Virus record (IMG/VR): IMGVR_UViG_3300050821_004792
Location: 1-56,155 of that record
Reading direction: 5' to 3' (one strand)
Length of the DNA stretch: 56,155 nt
DNA from: a virus
The position numbers and the translations under genes were made by a program. This document shows, piece after piece, positions 21,241 to 31,096 of the stretch. The notes beneath the pieces are model-generated. The model did no database searches and was not told the origin of the DNA. It saw nothing but the letters and a program-made list of their open reading frames with translations. Within the stretch, counting starts at the first letter, position 1. Every line of letters starts with the position of its first letter.

Positions 21241-23427
21241 TCAGTGTACGAAACAACCACCACTTATAGTTATGGCTGATGCTGCACCCGCCGTTCCATG
21301 AATAATAAGAGTCCCAGTAGCTGCTGCCGAGGTGAACGTCCCAAATACGTTCGCTAGAAATGTTCCGGTTGCTCCCGGCGTTCCGCCAGTAAGGATGGTA
21401 TTAGCCGTCGTGCCTGCTGTAGTGATTGTTGCCTCAGTGGCAGCATTTGTGTTTGAGGTTTTTATTTCAGCAGACATACTGACATTGGTGGGTGCCTGAG
21501 CGAACTGGTAATCTAACGCCAAGGTCGTGGTACTTGACTCAGCATAAGCAAAACTACAGTCTATGCGCGTGGCAGTTGCCGCATTAGGTAAGGTGAAAGT
21601 GCAAATTGTTGTGGCCGAGTTGCTTATGGATAGGGCATTAACTTGGCACTTACCTCCGTCAATTATAGGTGTGGAAGAATTAAGATATTCTGTTGTTCCT
21701 GACCCTACGACGGATAGGTTGGCTCCAAGCGTCCCGGTGGCGCTCGCCGTTTGGCTGAATCCATAGGAAGCGGTGTCAGCTAATATTGGGCCCGAGGCGA
21801 GTATTTGTAATTTAGCTCCTCCGGTAATTGTGAAGGCAAAAGCGGCTGGCCCTGAAGCGTAAATCCCTGTATTCGATGCATGTGCAGCGAAATTGAAAGC
21901 TGGGTTAGTAGCGGTTCCTGTATTGAATGTAACTAGTCCTGTACCATTAGGAGAGATAAGTAGGTTTGCATTGCTGGTGGTGGTGCCAATAGTCGTCGCC
22001 GTTCCTGATGCACCTGTAAAATTTAGCCCGCCGTTAAGGTTGAGTGCGCCACCAGTTACAGGAGTAGTGAGCGATACCGATCCAGATGTAGTACCATTAA
22101 ACGTTATGTTTCCTGTGTTCCCCCCAACCGTACCGAATGTCATCGTTCCTGTACCGTTATCAACAATAGAGGTATCTGGACTAATAGTAGTACCCGCCGC
22201 AGCATAGTACGCATTTGCTGCTGCCGTTGCGTTGTTTATTGTGCCGCTACCGCCGCTACATGAGGTCTCGACACCACCATTTATGGAACATAGTAAGTTA
22301 CTCCCTACGAATCGTATGGTATTTTGCCCCGATACAGGCGTGACCGAGCCGGAACTAGTGTTTAGCGCTATACAAGAGTTGGTGCCATTACACGCTGTTG
22401 GTGGAGAAGCCCCTCCAGTTAGCCCTGTAGTGAAGTTGATATTTGGTGTAGTGAATAGGCCATCTCCACGTAGGGTGGTAATGGTTGGAGAACATGAGCC
22501 ATCCACATTAGACGCCGATGCACAAGTAGCAAAAAAGTTATAGTTGGCACTAGACACAGTTCTGGCAAATAGTTGTAACAGGTTGGCTGTGTACCCTGTC
22601 GCAAAGTCATATACAGTCAACGCAGTATGATTACTAGTAGCTGCTAGAGCCCACATCTTGCTTAATGGGCTAACGGTTAGGTTCTGGCAAAGGATCCCAG
22701 CCCCAGCAACCACTATGGAGGTATGTGTTGCTCCATTAGTGTTGCATATAGCGAAGGCATTATTCGGACCAACAGAGGCCACAAACGGATTATGGTAACT
22801 ACCCGTAGGTACGGCAACATTCAAATTATAAGATGTGTCGGTAACGGAGCTGGACGTATCCGTAATATTGAATGTTCCAGTTACCGGAGACACGCCAAAA
22901 TCCCCAGCAGTAAACGTCGTAGGAAATGTTCCGGTCCCTAACACGGTAGGCCCGCTAGGACTTAGTATAGTGTTTAATGTGCCAACCGCACCTGGTCTCG
23001 GTAGGATAACCGCCTGAGCAGGGATCAGCGCTGAGATATCCTGTGACGAGGTAAGCGATAGCGGAGCCATGCAGAATCCGAGTGGAGGATTAGCGACCGC
23101 TAGGCTGCTGTTGAAGCAAAATTGCCATTGTGGATTTGGGCCTTGGGGAGTTATCAGGGAGGTGTTAGTGAGCTGGACCGAGAAGTGGCCAAACGAGTCA
23201 AGCTGACCGATAGCGATAGGAGTGTTGACTGGGTTGGTACCGTTGACGAGCCATTGTTGGTTACCCGGAACTAGCTGAACCTTGCCGGAGCCATTTTGAT
23301 AAGGAGTACCGTTCGAGTCGACAACAACACCAGTCACGGTTATACTTTGTCCTTGACTGTTAATAACGCATAACAGTACTATAACGCATGCCCCCGCGAG
23401 ATGCAGAATGTGTGATTTGTGGTTCAC
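21241..23427 (-). CDS. Large secreted-type fibre protein
   Basis: 728 residues, starting at GTG 23427. The leader is MNHKSHILHLAGACVIVLLC with cleavage near SQG|QS, followed by a carboxypeptidase-regulatory-like beta domain (ITVTGVVVDSNGTPYQNGSG). The body is Gly/Thr/Asn-rich with short repeats (NGTTSGSVSLTTPVTGGALN), typical of trimeric fibres. The first 40 bases overlap an HNH gene on the opposite strand. Confidence 0.68.
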   Translation of the reverse strand: MNHKSHILHLAGACVIVLLCVINSQGQSITVTGVVVDSNGTPYQNGSGKVQLVPGNQQWLVNGTNPVNTPIAIGQLDSFGHFSVQLTNTSLITPQGPNPQWQFCFNSSLAVANPPLGFCMAPLSLTSSQDISALIPAQAVILPRPGAVGTLNTILSPSGPTVLGTGTFPTTFTAGDFGVSPVTGTFNITDTSSSVTDTSYNLNVAVPTGSYHNPFVASVGPNNAFAICNTNGATHTSIVVAGAGILCQNLTVSPLSKMWALAATSNHTALTVYDFATGYTANLLQLFARTVSSANYNFFATCASASNVDGSCSPTITTLRGDGLFTTPNINFTTGLTGGASPPTACNGTNSCIALNTSSGSVTPVSGQNTIRFVGSNLLCSINGGVETSCSGGSGTINNATAAANAYYAAAGTTISPDTSIVDNGTGTMTFGTVGGNTGNITFNGTTSGSVSLTTPVTGGALNLNGGLNFTGASGTATTIGTTTSNANLLISPNGTGLVTFNTGTATNPAFNFAAHASNTGIYASGPAAFAFTITGGAKLQILASGPILADTASYGFSQTASATGTLGANLSVVGSGTTEYLNSSTPIIDGGKCQVNALSISNSATTICTFTLPNAATATRIDCSFAYAESSTTTLALDYQFAQAPTNVSMSAEIKTSNTNAATEATITTAGTTANTILTGGTPGATGTFLANVFGTFTSAAATGTLIIHGTAGAASAITISGGCFVH

Positions 23428-24104
23428 GCTTCACCACCCATAACCCATATAGGAAATATTGCTCTAAGAAGTGTCGCCTCGCCGCGTGGCATGCTGCTCA
23501 CCCTGATTACGTGTGGCCTAAATCTCCAAGGCGCGGAACCGTTTCTAAGTGTAAATTCTGCGCCAAGCCATTTAAGGAATGGCACGCATCTCGACGATCT
23601 CTCTTCTGTTCCACATCCTGTGTTTCTAAATACGGCTGGGCTAACGGGCGCATGACTCCCACCCCATGCGGGATGAGGATCCATAAAAAGTGTGAGTGGT
23701 GTGGAAAAATGTTTGAAAGGCCGCCTTCGACCGCCGGAAGGTTCTGCTCCAATCACTGTAAGGGACTGTGGATGCTTAGTTTCACTGCTCCCAAGAAATG
23801 CGCTGAGTGTGGAATTGAGTTTGAGACTAAAAGACACTTGGCAGGGAGGGCTAAGTACTGCTCTCCTAAATGTAGTGCCGCTGTTGCTAAGAGGGCACGC
23901 AAGCGTCATCCAAAAGTCAGCAAGTTGATGCAAGGTAGAGAGAAAATTTGCGCTGCTTGTGGCTACGACTCCCATCCAGAAATACTCCATATTCATCATA
24001 AGGATAGAGATCGATCGAACAATGTCGATACTAACCTTGAATACCTTTGCCCGAATTGTCATGCCTTGGTTCATAGGGCCATTAAGTCGGGCGTCAATTC
24101 CTAG
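23388..24104 (+). CDS. Multi-zinc-ribbon HNH homing endonuclease
   Basis: A 238-residue protein on the strand opposite to all its neighbours. It has four Cys-x2-Cys ribbon units (CVICG...CSKKC, CKFCA...CSTSC, CEWCG...CSNHC, CAECG...CSPKC). The C-terminal HNH core is CAACG...LHIHHKDRDRSNN...LEYLCPNCHALVH. The repeated ribbons probably recognise DNA and the core cuts it. It sits exactly between two fibre genes, overlapping one by 40 bases and the other by 11, as expected for a mobile homing gene. Confidence 0.85.
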   Translation: MPPRDAECVICGSRFTTHNPYRKYCSKKCRLAAWHAAHPDYVWPKSPRRGTVSKCKFCAKPFKEWHASRRSLFCSTSCVSKYGWANGRMTPTPCGMRIHKKCEWCGKMFERPPSTAGRFCSNHCKGLWMLSFTAPKKCAECGIEFETKRHLAGRAKYCSPKCSAAVAKRARKRHPKVSKLMQGREKICAACGYDSHPEILHIHHKDRDRSNNVDTNLEYLCPNCHALVHRAIKSGVNS

Positions 24105-24555
24105 CCTCCACCCGGAATTCTGCGGTATAGAGTGGCGATCCGATCAAGGCCACTCCAACAGTTGTTGCCCATGTCACGGCAGTACCCGATACCACATACA
24201 TATCCTGCTGACCAGTGATCTCGGCGCTGGTCAAGCCTGTGCTGACGAGACTGGTCAAGTCTAGCACCTGTGGACCGACTAGTAGGCTGTTCCGGCTCAT
24301 GGCATTGCCGTTGTTCCATGCCAGCGTCAGCGCCGTGATCGTGCCTGCGCTTCCAACAGTGGTGGTGCGCATACTCCAGTGAACGGTATAGAGTCCGGTA
24401 GCGGGAGCCGTGAACACCGTACTAGCACCGTGCGCACCTGCAACGCTCGCGACCGTGAGAGTGGTCCAGTGGCTGCGCCCGGTAGGAGCATCGGCCGTCT
24501 GGGCGAGCGCTGCCGCTATCAGGCTAAGTGCCAGTACAAGTTTGAGTAAATTCAT
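24094..24555 (-). CDS. Secreted-type small structural protein
   Basis: 153 residues: signal peptide MNLLKLVLALSLIAAALA|QT followed by a single beta-sandwich-like domain (FTAPATGLYTVHWSMRTTTV). The domain resembles the C1q/TNF-like jelly-roll heads at the ends of phage fibres. It overlaps the next fibre gene start by 32 bases. It is a likely fibre head or accessory adhesin. Confidence 0.62.
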   Translation of the reverse strand: MNLLKLVLALSLIAAALAQTADAPTGRSHWTTLTVASVAGAHGASTVFTAPATGLYTVHWSMRTTTVGSAGTITALTLAWNNGNAMSRNSLLVGPQVLDLTSLVSTGLTSAEITGQQDMYVVSGTAVTWATTVGVALIGSPLYTAEFRVEARN

Positions 24556-26623
24556 ATGTTTTACCCGAAGTTGCGGTCCCTGCCCACTGATATGTATACG
24601 CTGTCGCTGATCGAGCTGTCACAGTCACGTCCCCGAATATATCGTTACCTCCGGTTTGAATCTGTCGGCATGCCGGAATATTGGTCCACGTGCCATCCAC
24701 GAAAGTAATTTGCAAGGTGGGATTGGCTGCAATGCCGGAGCCTCCAGTCGTGATCGTCACTATGTAAGCTGAATCCTTGCTGGTAGCAACCGTTATCGCT
24801 ATGGATGCGGTCGATCCCCAACCTGCTCCAATGGCAAACGCGCCAGAAGTGATCGTCGTTGCGTTATCAACGTTGAATCGCTTGCTGGTTGTGTTTCCTG
24901 TGGATGCCAGTGCTGCTGTAGTTACGCTGGTTCCGGCGCCTCCGGAAAGAGATAAATTCGCTACTGGAGTAGTACTGGCGACGGACAACGGTGCCGTTCC
25001 GGTAGACAGTGTTGATATGAACTGACCTTTGATGGAACTCGAAGAAGTGGTAGTTACGCTTCCTAGGTGATATTCGGCCTGCTGGTAAGGAAGAACGGCA
25101 GACCCATTCCAGCATCCCGCCCATCCAGCGGCATTGCTGAGGCCGGTAACGCTGCTATTTCCGATGTCGATCAGCGTTCCCAGTGGACCAAAACCGCAGT
25201 TGGATTGAGCGCTAGAGCCGATGATAGTCGTGGAAGTCGTTGCGGTAAGATTGACCTGATTCCCTTCCAAAAAGTATATCTCGGTGCCGAGACCTAAGTT
25301 GATTGGGTATGCGTTAGGGCCTAAGTCGCTTACCCCGACGATGTTGCCGATCATATTTACCGGGCACGCCGTAGTAGTTGTATCGTTCCTTGAGTTGATG
25401 AAGGGACCCCCGTCCGAGACTTCGTTTGCGATAATGTTCATCCCGCCAGATCCGCAATTGTCAACAAAGATATCTGCTCCGTTCACTCCAAACACGCTAA
25501 AGTTTCCGTTGCCTCCCATGTGATTGCGCTCGATAAGCTTCAGCGTTCCCTTGGAATCTCGCAGAGCTTGGAAGCAGTTATTGATACGGTTGTTGACAGC
25601 AGAACTATCGTCGGCGAACTGCCCATTCATAAAAATGCCGTAACTGTTCGAAGAGTTCTGGCACTGGATATAGTTGTTCTGGAAAGACGCTTGTTCAAGG
25701 TTCTGGGTGGTTCCGTCCCCGACTTGGAAGCCGATGTAGTTAGCGATGGCGGTCCCGCTGGTCGTGGTAGTTAGAGCCATCCCTTCGAAGTTGGCATACG
25801 TCGAAACCTTGCCGCCAGGTCCTAGATTGTTCCATTGAATCGATCCGGTAAAACTAGACGAGCAGCCTGTTCCCTTTGCATAGACTCCGAAATTACGGAC
25901 GCTGAAATAACTAGAGCGGTTGATCAGCAACACCGGACCGGCTGAACCCGAGCAGCCGAAGATGAATGGCGCTCCTCCCTGATTCGGCTGGAAGCCCTGC
26001 CCCTCAATCAGGAAGTTGGTCTGCCCGAAGATGACAATCTGGGATGCGGCTTGAAGTGTGCAGCCGTTCGGGATAATTACCTTGCTGCCGGAGATATTCG
26101 TGAACAGTGTATTTAGTGCCGTGCTGGAATCGGTGGCACCAGTGCAATCCACGCCAGCAGTATCACGGACGTCGATTACCGGCTTCAACTGATATAGAGG
26201 AGGCTGGCCTGACCCATTGGACACTAGTTGGGATCCTTGAGTAACCCCAGCAGGGACACTACTACTACCGCTGGAAGCAGGGGCTCCCGTGCGTACATCC
26301 CGCACATTGGATATCTGGCGTTGGTCGGTGGTAACGATGGCCACCGGATAGACGGTCGCAGTGAATCCGGTTGTGTTAAATGCAATTGTTCCGGCACCTA
26401 AGTCAACATAGACATAGATAGTGGGAGTATTTATAGGTAGATATAGGATGGTATTGGGGATAGTGGTGGGCACATTGTTAACGATAGCGATACCACCAGT
26501 TACGGTGAGTGTGCTGCTACCGATAGCGGTGCTGGATGGAGTGAAGTCATGGAGCTTGTTCTGGGACACGGCAAGGCTAGGTAGCAGAGCCAATCCTAGA
26601 ACGGTAATTAGGGTGATTCTCAT
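24524..26623 (-). CDS. Secreted-type pectate-lyase-fold tail spike
   Basis: 699 residues with leader MRITLITVLGLALLPSLAVS|Q. After a beta-rich stalk, VIDVRDTAGVDCTGATDSST marks the start of a pectate-lyase_3 beta-helix, the catalytic body of many phage spikes. Helix turns such as NNYIQC, NNRINN and ERNHMG follow. A C-terminal domain (about 590-699) probably trimerises. It is a candidate polysaccharide depolymerase or receptor-binding spike. Confidence 0.72.
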   Translation of the reverse strand: MRITLITVLGLALLPSLAVSQNKLHDFTPSSTAIGSSTLTVTGGIAIVNNVPTTIPNTILYLPINTPTIYVYVDLGAGTIAFNTTGFTATVYPVAIVTTDQRQISNVRDVRTGAPASSGSSSVPAGVTQGSQLVSNGSGQPPLYQLKPVIDVRDTAGVDCTGATDSSTALNTLFTNISGSKVIIPNGCTLQAASQIVIFGQTNFLIEGQGFQPNQGGAPFIFGCSGSAGPVLLINRSSYFSVRNFGVYAKGTGCSSSFTGSIQWNNLGPGGKVSTYANFEGMALTTTTSGTAIANYIGFQVGDGTTQNLEQASFQNNYIQCQNSSNSYGIFMNGQFADDSSAVNNRINNCFQALRDSKGTLKLIERNHMGGNGNFSVFGVNGADIFVDNCGSGGMNIIANEVSDGGPFINSRNDTTTTACPVNMIGNIVGVSDLGPNAYPINLGLGTEIYFLEGNQVNLTATTSTTIIGSSAQSNCGFGPLGTLIDIGNSSVTGLSNAAGWAGCWNGSAVLPYQQAEYHLGSVTTTSSSSIKGQFISTLSTGTAPLSVASTTPVANLSLSGGAGTSVTTAALASTGNTTSKRFNVDNATTITSGAFAIGAGWGSTASIAITVATSKDSAYIVTITTGGSGIAANPTLQITFVDGTWTNIPACRQIQTGGNDIFGDVTVTARSATAYTYQWAGTATSGKTYEFTQTCTGT

Positions 26624-26631
26624 AACTGCTC

Positions 26632-26677
26632 AGAAGAATTGGCAGTAACTACTCCGCTTGACCACGATCACATCCGC
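26632..26677. repeat. 46-base direct repeat, copy 1
   Basis: It is identical over 46 bases to 26841-26886. This copy is an orphan duplicate of the 3' end of the 807-residue fibre gene (codons for VIVVKRSSYCQFF and its stop). Together the copies flank a 163-base cassette with a small membrane-protein gene. Confidence 0.9.
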
Positions 26678-26828
26678 CTTTCAATTGACGCCATAGCCGC
26701 TTAGTACTTGATTTAATGCCTACACCGAACTCCCAAATACATAGCGCGTACAAAATGAGTGCTCCGATAGCGACAATTCGTAGGCCCCTATCGAGTTCGG
26801 CGGCCACTGAATAGACAGGTGCAATCAT
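26649..26828 (-). CDS. Small single-span membrane protein in a repeat-flanked cassette
   Basis: A 59-residue ORF with gaggttg before ATG 26828. One membrane helix (LRIVAIGALILYALCIWEF) is followed by a basic tail (KSSTKRLWRQLKGGCDRGQ). Its last codons run through repeat copy 1 in a different frame from the fibre gene. It is the only non-fibre gene in this stretch, and the function is unknown. Confidence 0.5.
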   Translation of the reverse strand: MIAPVYSVAAELDRGLRIVAIGALILYALCIWEFGVGIKSSTKRLWRQLKGGCDRGQAE

Positions 26829-26838
26829 ATCAACCTCA

Positions 26839-29262
26839 TTAGAAGAATTGGCAGTAACTACTCCGCTTGACCACGATCACATCCGCTGCGGTGCCGTTGG
26901 TAACGTAAAGTTGGAAGGTACCGGTATTGCCGCTCGCTTCTATTGTGCCGTTGATTTGTGCTTGGTTTAATCCAGTGTTTCCCGGTTGAAACGTAACTAC
27001 TGCTGTATTTGTAGCAGCAGGGATTGCGAGAGCGGTCCCGGTCGTGTAAGGTGTGGCCGCGCCAGTGTTGGTATCTACCCGCCCCCATGCATTGAAGTTG
27101 GTAACACTGGCCGAAAAACTTACTCCGAACTGGTCTCCGGCCACGTTGGTGGCCTGCGAATACATCAGATTACACTGAAAACTTGCGTTCGGCGTATTAG
27201 CGAAGTTAGGAAATGCGCAGCCAAGTCCGGTGATCGCTTGCAAACCGGCAGCATTGGCGCTAGTGAAATCTGCATTCAGAAATACTTTTCCGCTCAGGCA
27301 GGGAGATGTAATAAAGAATCCATTCACCGATCCAAAGGTGAAAAAGTGGCTCCCGTATGTCCCGGTTGGTGCGTTGATTTGCGCTACTCCGGTTCCTCCG
27401 CCAGTGGTCTCGATGCCTATATTGTTAGCGCCTAAGTCAACAAAGCCGCTGGTAATGTTGTTACCCGCTCCAATCTGAATGGCGAAAGCGCTGGCAAGAA
27501 CTCCGCCATTGGTTTGATCGTCGATCTTGATCCCGACATGGCCGTTGGTAAACGTGCCGCCTGTAACCGGGGTTTGAACCTCAAAGCAAAAATCGTTGAC
27601 ATGCGTGGCGCTGGCCTTCACTCCAGAATTGCATGACAACCCGACATTCTTCGTCGTTGTTGGCGTATTCGCTCCGCCGTAAAAATTGCCGATTGCTTCA
27701 AAGTGGCCGCCTTCACAAAACGCGCAGCTTCCATTGCCGTTGTTATAGGTAGCTCCAAACGTCCCCTCCGACAGATGTAGCACGCCACTGCCGTTGTGGT
27801 CGCTCTCGTGATATACGCCGTACCAGGCCCACTGATTGCCAGCGTAGCTGCTTGGCGTCGTAAGTTGGCCGTTCAGGGCAAAGACGTTTACGGGGTTATC
27901 TGGAAAGGCCGTCGCGATTCCAACGTTGAGCCCCATGATCGAGTGTGAAGACGTGCCATTAACGCTAGGTGCAGGCTTGGTGAATAGGACCGGGCAAACG
28001 TCGTGCATCGCAAAGCCATAGGCCGGGAAACCCGTTCCGTAGTTGCTTGCGCCTGTCGTGCTGCAAATACGGCCCGGAACGGACAATTGCCCGATGTTCA
28101 TGGACGGGTAAGTTGTGCCGTCGATGAAGGTGGCCTCTCCAACCTGAGTCATGGTCTGCGGCGATGCTCCGTTGCCAGACCCGTTATGGGAGATGGTGAA
28201 TGCGCTTACGGGATTAGCTTGCGTGACCTGCCCGGTTTCTGCGGCTGATGTCTGTGTACCGTGAGAAGTAGGATCGGTAAAGGTGAGGCTTGTAGCCGAT
28301 GCTGTGGTCAGGAATACGTTCTTATTATTCAGCCACGTTGCAGTCGTCAGACCTGTGAAGGTAACCTGCATGTCAGCGACAAAATTAGTGCCGCCCGTGA
28401 TGGTCAGGGTGACCACATTGCCAGCCGTTTCAGCAACGTTGGTTACTGTGGTGGATATCACGCCAGCGGTGATTACATCTGCGGTCGTCCAGCAATCGAC
28501 TGCAGTTGCGCCAAGAGTGAAGTAGTCGCCGCACTGATTAAAGACAGGACTGCCCGGATTGACGCCTAAGTTAGTCGCTGCGGTCGTGTTTGAGTGCGTG
28601 AGGAAGTTTGTCGCTGCCGTGTTACTTAGAGTCGTATTGAAGGTAGTGTTGGCGAATGTAGCGTTGCCTGTGGCAGAAAGAACAGCGTTCCATACAGGAG
28701 CGCCACCGCTACCTGAAACTATAGTCCAAACGGTAGCGTTACAGGTATATAGGTTGCCGTTGGTGGTATTCACCGCTACTTGGGTGGGTAAGCAGGTTCC
28801 TGTTGGAACACCCGCAAATGGGATAGGACTAACGTTACCTCCGCTGGGTCCGCCGCTGACTGATACTTGGCAAGTTACGGTAGGAGCGGTGCCGCCCGTG
28901 AGCGTAGCGGGAACGCAACCGATGAAGCGATAACCGAGCGGGCCGACAGTGCGAGTGCCAGCAGCCGATATAGTGTCGATCTGTACCCAAGTTGAGCCAT
29001 CGATCGAGCCCATCAGGTTGACGGTTACGGTAGCGGGAGAGCCGGTGGTGATAACCTGCCAAGTGTAGACGGAAGGAAGCAGGTTGCCGCTGCTGACAAG
29101 GTTAAGGGAGGTGCAGCCACCGGTGAGGCCGGGGTTGGTGCTGGTAGCGGTGGTGATGGCGTTGCAGGAAATGCCGATCCCGCCTCCACCAAGCACAGAT
29201 ACCTGAGCTAGGCAGAGGGGAGCACTTAGCAGGATGATAGCGAATATGAGCCTCTTTATCAT
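26839..29262 (-). CDS. Large secreted-type fibre protein
   Basis: 807 residues with signal peptide MIKRLIFAIILLSAPLCLA|QV. It is rich in Thr, Asn and Gly with repeated short beta units (ITATSTNPGLTGG; NATFANTTFNTTLSNTAATN). The second half holds Cys pairs (GNGSCAFCEGGHF). It ends VIVVKRSSYCQFF. The ATG is coupled (ATGA) to the upstream 51-residue gene. It is a probable tail fibre or surface adhesin. Confidence 0.68.
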   Translation of the reverse strand: MIKRLIFAIILLSAPLCLAQVSVLGGGGIGISCNAITTATSTNPGLTGGCTSLNLVSSGNLLPSVYTWQVITTGSPATVTVNLMGSIDGSTWVQIDTISAAGTRTVGPLGYRFIGCVPATLTGGTAPTVTCQVSVSGGPSGGNVSPIPFAGVPTGTCLPTQVAVNTTNGNLYTCNATVWTIVSGSGGAPVWNAVLSATGNATFANTTFNTTLSNTAATNFLTHSNTTAATNLGVNPGSPVFNQCGDYFTLGATAVDCWTTADVITAGVISTTVTNVAETAGNVVTLTITGGTNFVADMQVTFTGLTTATWLNNKNVFLTTASATSLTFTDPTSHGTQTSAAETGQVTQANPVSAFTISHNGSGNGASPQTMTQVGEATFIDGTTYPSMNIGQLSVPGRICSTTGASNYGTGFPAYGFAMHDVCPVLFTKPAPSVNGTSSHSIMGLNVGIATAFPDNPVNVFALNGQLTTPSSYAGNQWAWYGVYHESDHNGSGVLHLSEGTFGATYNNGNGSCAFCEGGHFEAIGNFYGGANTPTTTKNVGLSCNSGVKASATHVNDFCFEVQTPVTGGTFTNGHVGIKIDDQTNGGVLASAFAIQIGAGNNITSGFVDLGANNIGIETTGGGTGVAQINAPTGTYGSHFFTFGSVNGFFITSPCLSGKVFLNADFTSANAAGLQAITGLGCAFPNFANTPNASFQCNLMYSQATNVAGDQFGVSFSASVTNFNAWGRVDTNTGAATPYTTGTALAIPAATNTAVVTFQPGNTGLNQAQINGTIEASGNTGTFQLYVTNGTAADVIVVKRSSYCQFF
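26841..26886. repeat. 46-base direct repeat, copy 2
   Basis: It is identical to 26632-26677. Here it forms the true C-terminus of the fibre gene at 26839-29262. The spacing suggests duplication with insertion, or recombination between related fibre loci. Confidence 0.9.
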
Positions 29263-29414
29263 GTACGTTTCCTTTTAACGCGGTGATAACCGCCGCTGCG
29301 AGTCAGCCTGTGCTTACGTTGCATGTCGAGGGCGATGGCGACTGATTGACGCTGATCCTTACCTTCATGCATCAGCTTGGAAATCTTCTTCCCTACTGGG
29401 GAGCGCTTTTTCAT
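29259..29414 (-). CDS. Small basic protein, DUF6496-like
   Basis: 51 residues: MKKRSPVGKKISKLMHEGKD followed by QRQSVAIALDMQRKHRLTRS and a Lys/Arg end. The K-x-M-x-E-x-K...Q-A/S-IAIAL pattern is frequent in short phage proteins near virion genes. It is ATGA-coupled on both sides. It may bind DNA or be packaged; that role is inferred. Confidence 0.6.
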   Translation of the reverse strand: MKKRSPVGKKISKLMHEGKDQRQSVAIALDMQRKHRLTRSGGYHRVKRKRT

Positions 29415-31096
29415 TCCAGCCCCCAACTCTTAGGAGCGTTCTTCTTGAGCTTGGCTAGATCCTCGGCAGAGTAATTAGCGCCGCCGCCAGCCTTGGGTGG
29501 AGCTTGATAGCCTTGCGGCCATGCGGACTTCTGCAACGTTCCTAGCTCATCCTCGGCTTGTCGTAATTGCGAAACCGCGTTGTAGTCACCAGGATTACGT
29601 GCGATCTGCATCTTCAGGGAGTTAACCTTGTCGGTGGCGACTTTCATACGTTCGAGAGGTGACAAGGTTCCGGGCCTACCCGCACCGCGTCGTAACTGTT
29701 CAAGCTCATCCTCGCTCATCTCCCAGATTGGCTTGCGGATTATCTTACCGCGACTCTTTAGGACCTGAGATACGCGATTTTGTAGCTTCTGACCTTGCGC
29801 GGCAATCTCCTCCGCAGTAGGGGTACCAACAGTGCCGATTGCGCGGCTTGCTCCTTGGATCGGTGCGGAACGTGTTGCTGCGGCCATTGCTGCTGGATTA
29901 GGCTCAGGCAACGCATATGGCTTGACTTCGGCCCGGCTCATAGCGCTGCGCACGGCTTTAGCGACTGGATTTCCTTGAAGTTTAGCCAAGGCCTTGTCCG
30001 CTACGAACTGCTTCGTGTTGGATAGCGGATTGAGCGTCATAGGCTCGCGGGCGGCCTTGTTGGCGGCTACACGGGCGGTCGACGCTGATTCCGTCGTAGT
30101 CTCAGCGAGTTTCTCTAGGGAGCCAAATGCTGAGCGCGTCTTGGCCACGGCCTCAGCACCGATACCAGATAGTTCACCTAAGCGGCCGTAGAGCACCTTG
30201 CGGATAGATGAGGCCTCAGCATTCAGCTCAGCTGAAGACTTAACTGCTGAGCGGGCGGCAATTTCGCTGGCCTTGCCATACTTGGGCGACAGCTCAGCGT
30301 TGATCTGCGACAGGCGGGCATCGAGCTGGCCGAGGGAAGCAGTAGACGGTGAAGACGTCTCACCCGCATAGCCCTTGATCGCTGAGAGGTCTGCCGGAGC
30401 ATCCTTGAACGGGCCTAGCAGCTTATCATAGTAGTGGGATCGTATCGACGTCGACGCTTCCTTCATCGCCTCGGCTAGGTTCTCTAGCGAATCTAGCTTA
30501 ATCCCTTTGCTAGCGGCGAAGGTGATGATCTTGTCCAAGTGCTCACCAATGGCTTTCTCGAAGCGGGGAAGCTGCTCGGCAGCGGGATTGACCGCGTCGG
30601 TGAGCATCTTAGCTGCGGACTTGGACGACATTGCAGCGGCTTTCTTGGCTGCTGACTCGGGAGCTATGAACGAAAAGGGGATCTCGCCAACTTTGAGTCC
30701 GCCGCCGACGATATCCTTGGTAGCTTGCCAAGGCTGACCTTCGGCACCCTTGGTCGCGCCGCGCAGGATCTTGAGCAGGCCCTCGGGAATGGAAGTCAGG
30801 GGTAGGTTCTCAGTGGCGCCTTGGGCGAAGCCGCGATCGCCCATCATCTCGAAACGCATTTTTAGGTTGCTGATAGCATCTTCAAGGCCGCCTAGGCCAG
30901 TGCGGTGGCGCTCAGGGCCAATGGCAGCGCCAGGAGGGAGGAGACGATCAATGGCGTTGTCGGGGCGGACGCTGGAGACGGCAGCTAGAGCCCTGCCAAT
31001 TCCCTTCTTCTTAAAGTAGGCAACCGCTGCTTCCTTGGTTGTCCCCTCCGGGAACTGGTACAGATTGCCGTCCGGTCCTTGGATGGTCTGGCTCAC
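29411..31096 (-). CDS. Probable internal virion (ejection) protein
   Basis: 561 residues, beginning with TIQGPDGNLYQFPEGTTKEA, an N-terminal module found on many podoviral internal or ejection proteins. The remainder is Ala/Lys/Glu-rich and largely helical (SKSAAKMLTDAVNPAAEQLP). There is no enzymatic motif. It sits with three other Ala/Gly-rich genes between the tail and fibre genes, the usual location of ejection proteins. Confidence 0.6.
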   Translation of the reverse strand: MSQTIQGPDGNLYQFPEGTTKEAAVAYFKKKGIGRALAAVSSVRPDNAIDRLLPPGAAIGPERHRTGLGGLEDAISNLKMRFEMMGDRGFAQGATENLPLTSIPEGLLKILRGATKGAEGQPWQATKDIVGGGLKVGEIPFSFIAPESAAKKAAAMSSKSAAKMLTDAVNPAAEQLPRFEKAIGEHLDKIITFAASKGIKLDSLENLAEAMKEASTSIRSHYYDKLLGPFKDAPADLSAIKGYAGETSSPSTASLGQLDARLSQINAELSPKYGKASEIAARSAVKSSAELNAEASSIRKVLYGRLGELSGIGAEAVAKTRSAFGSLEKLAETTTESASTARVAANKAAREPMTLNPLSNTKQFVADKALAKLQGNPVAKAVRSAMSRAEVKPYALPEPNPAAMAAATRSAPIQGASRAIGTVGTPTAEEIAAQGQKLQNRVSQVLKSRGKIIRKPIWEMSEDELEQLRRGAGRPGTLSPLERMKVATDKVNSLKMQIARNPGDYNAVSQLRQAEDELGTLQKSAWPQGYQAPPKAGGGANYSAEDLAKLKKNAPKSWGLE

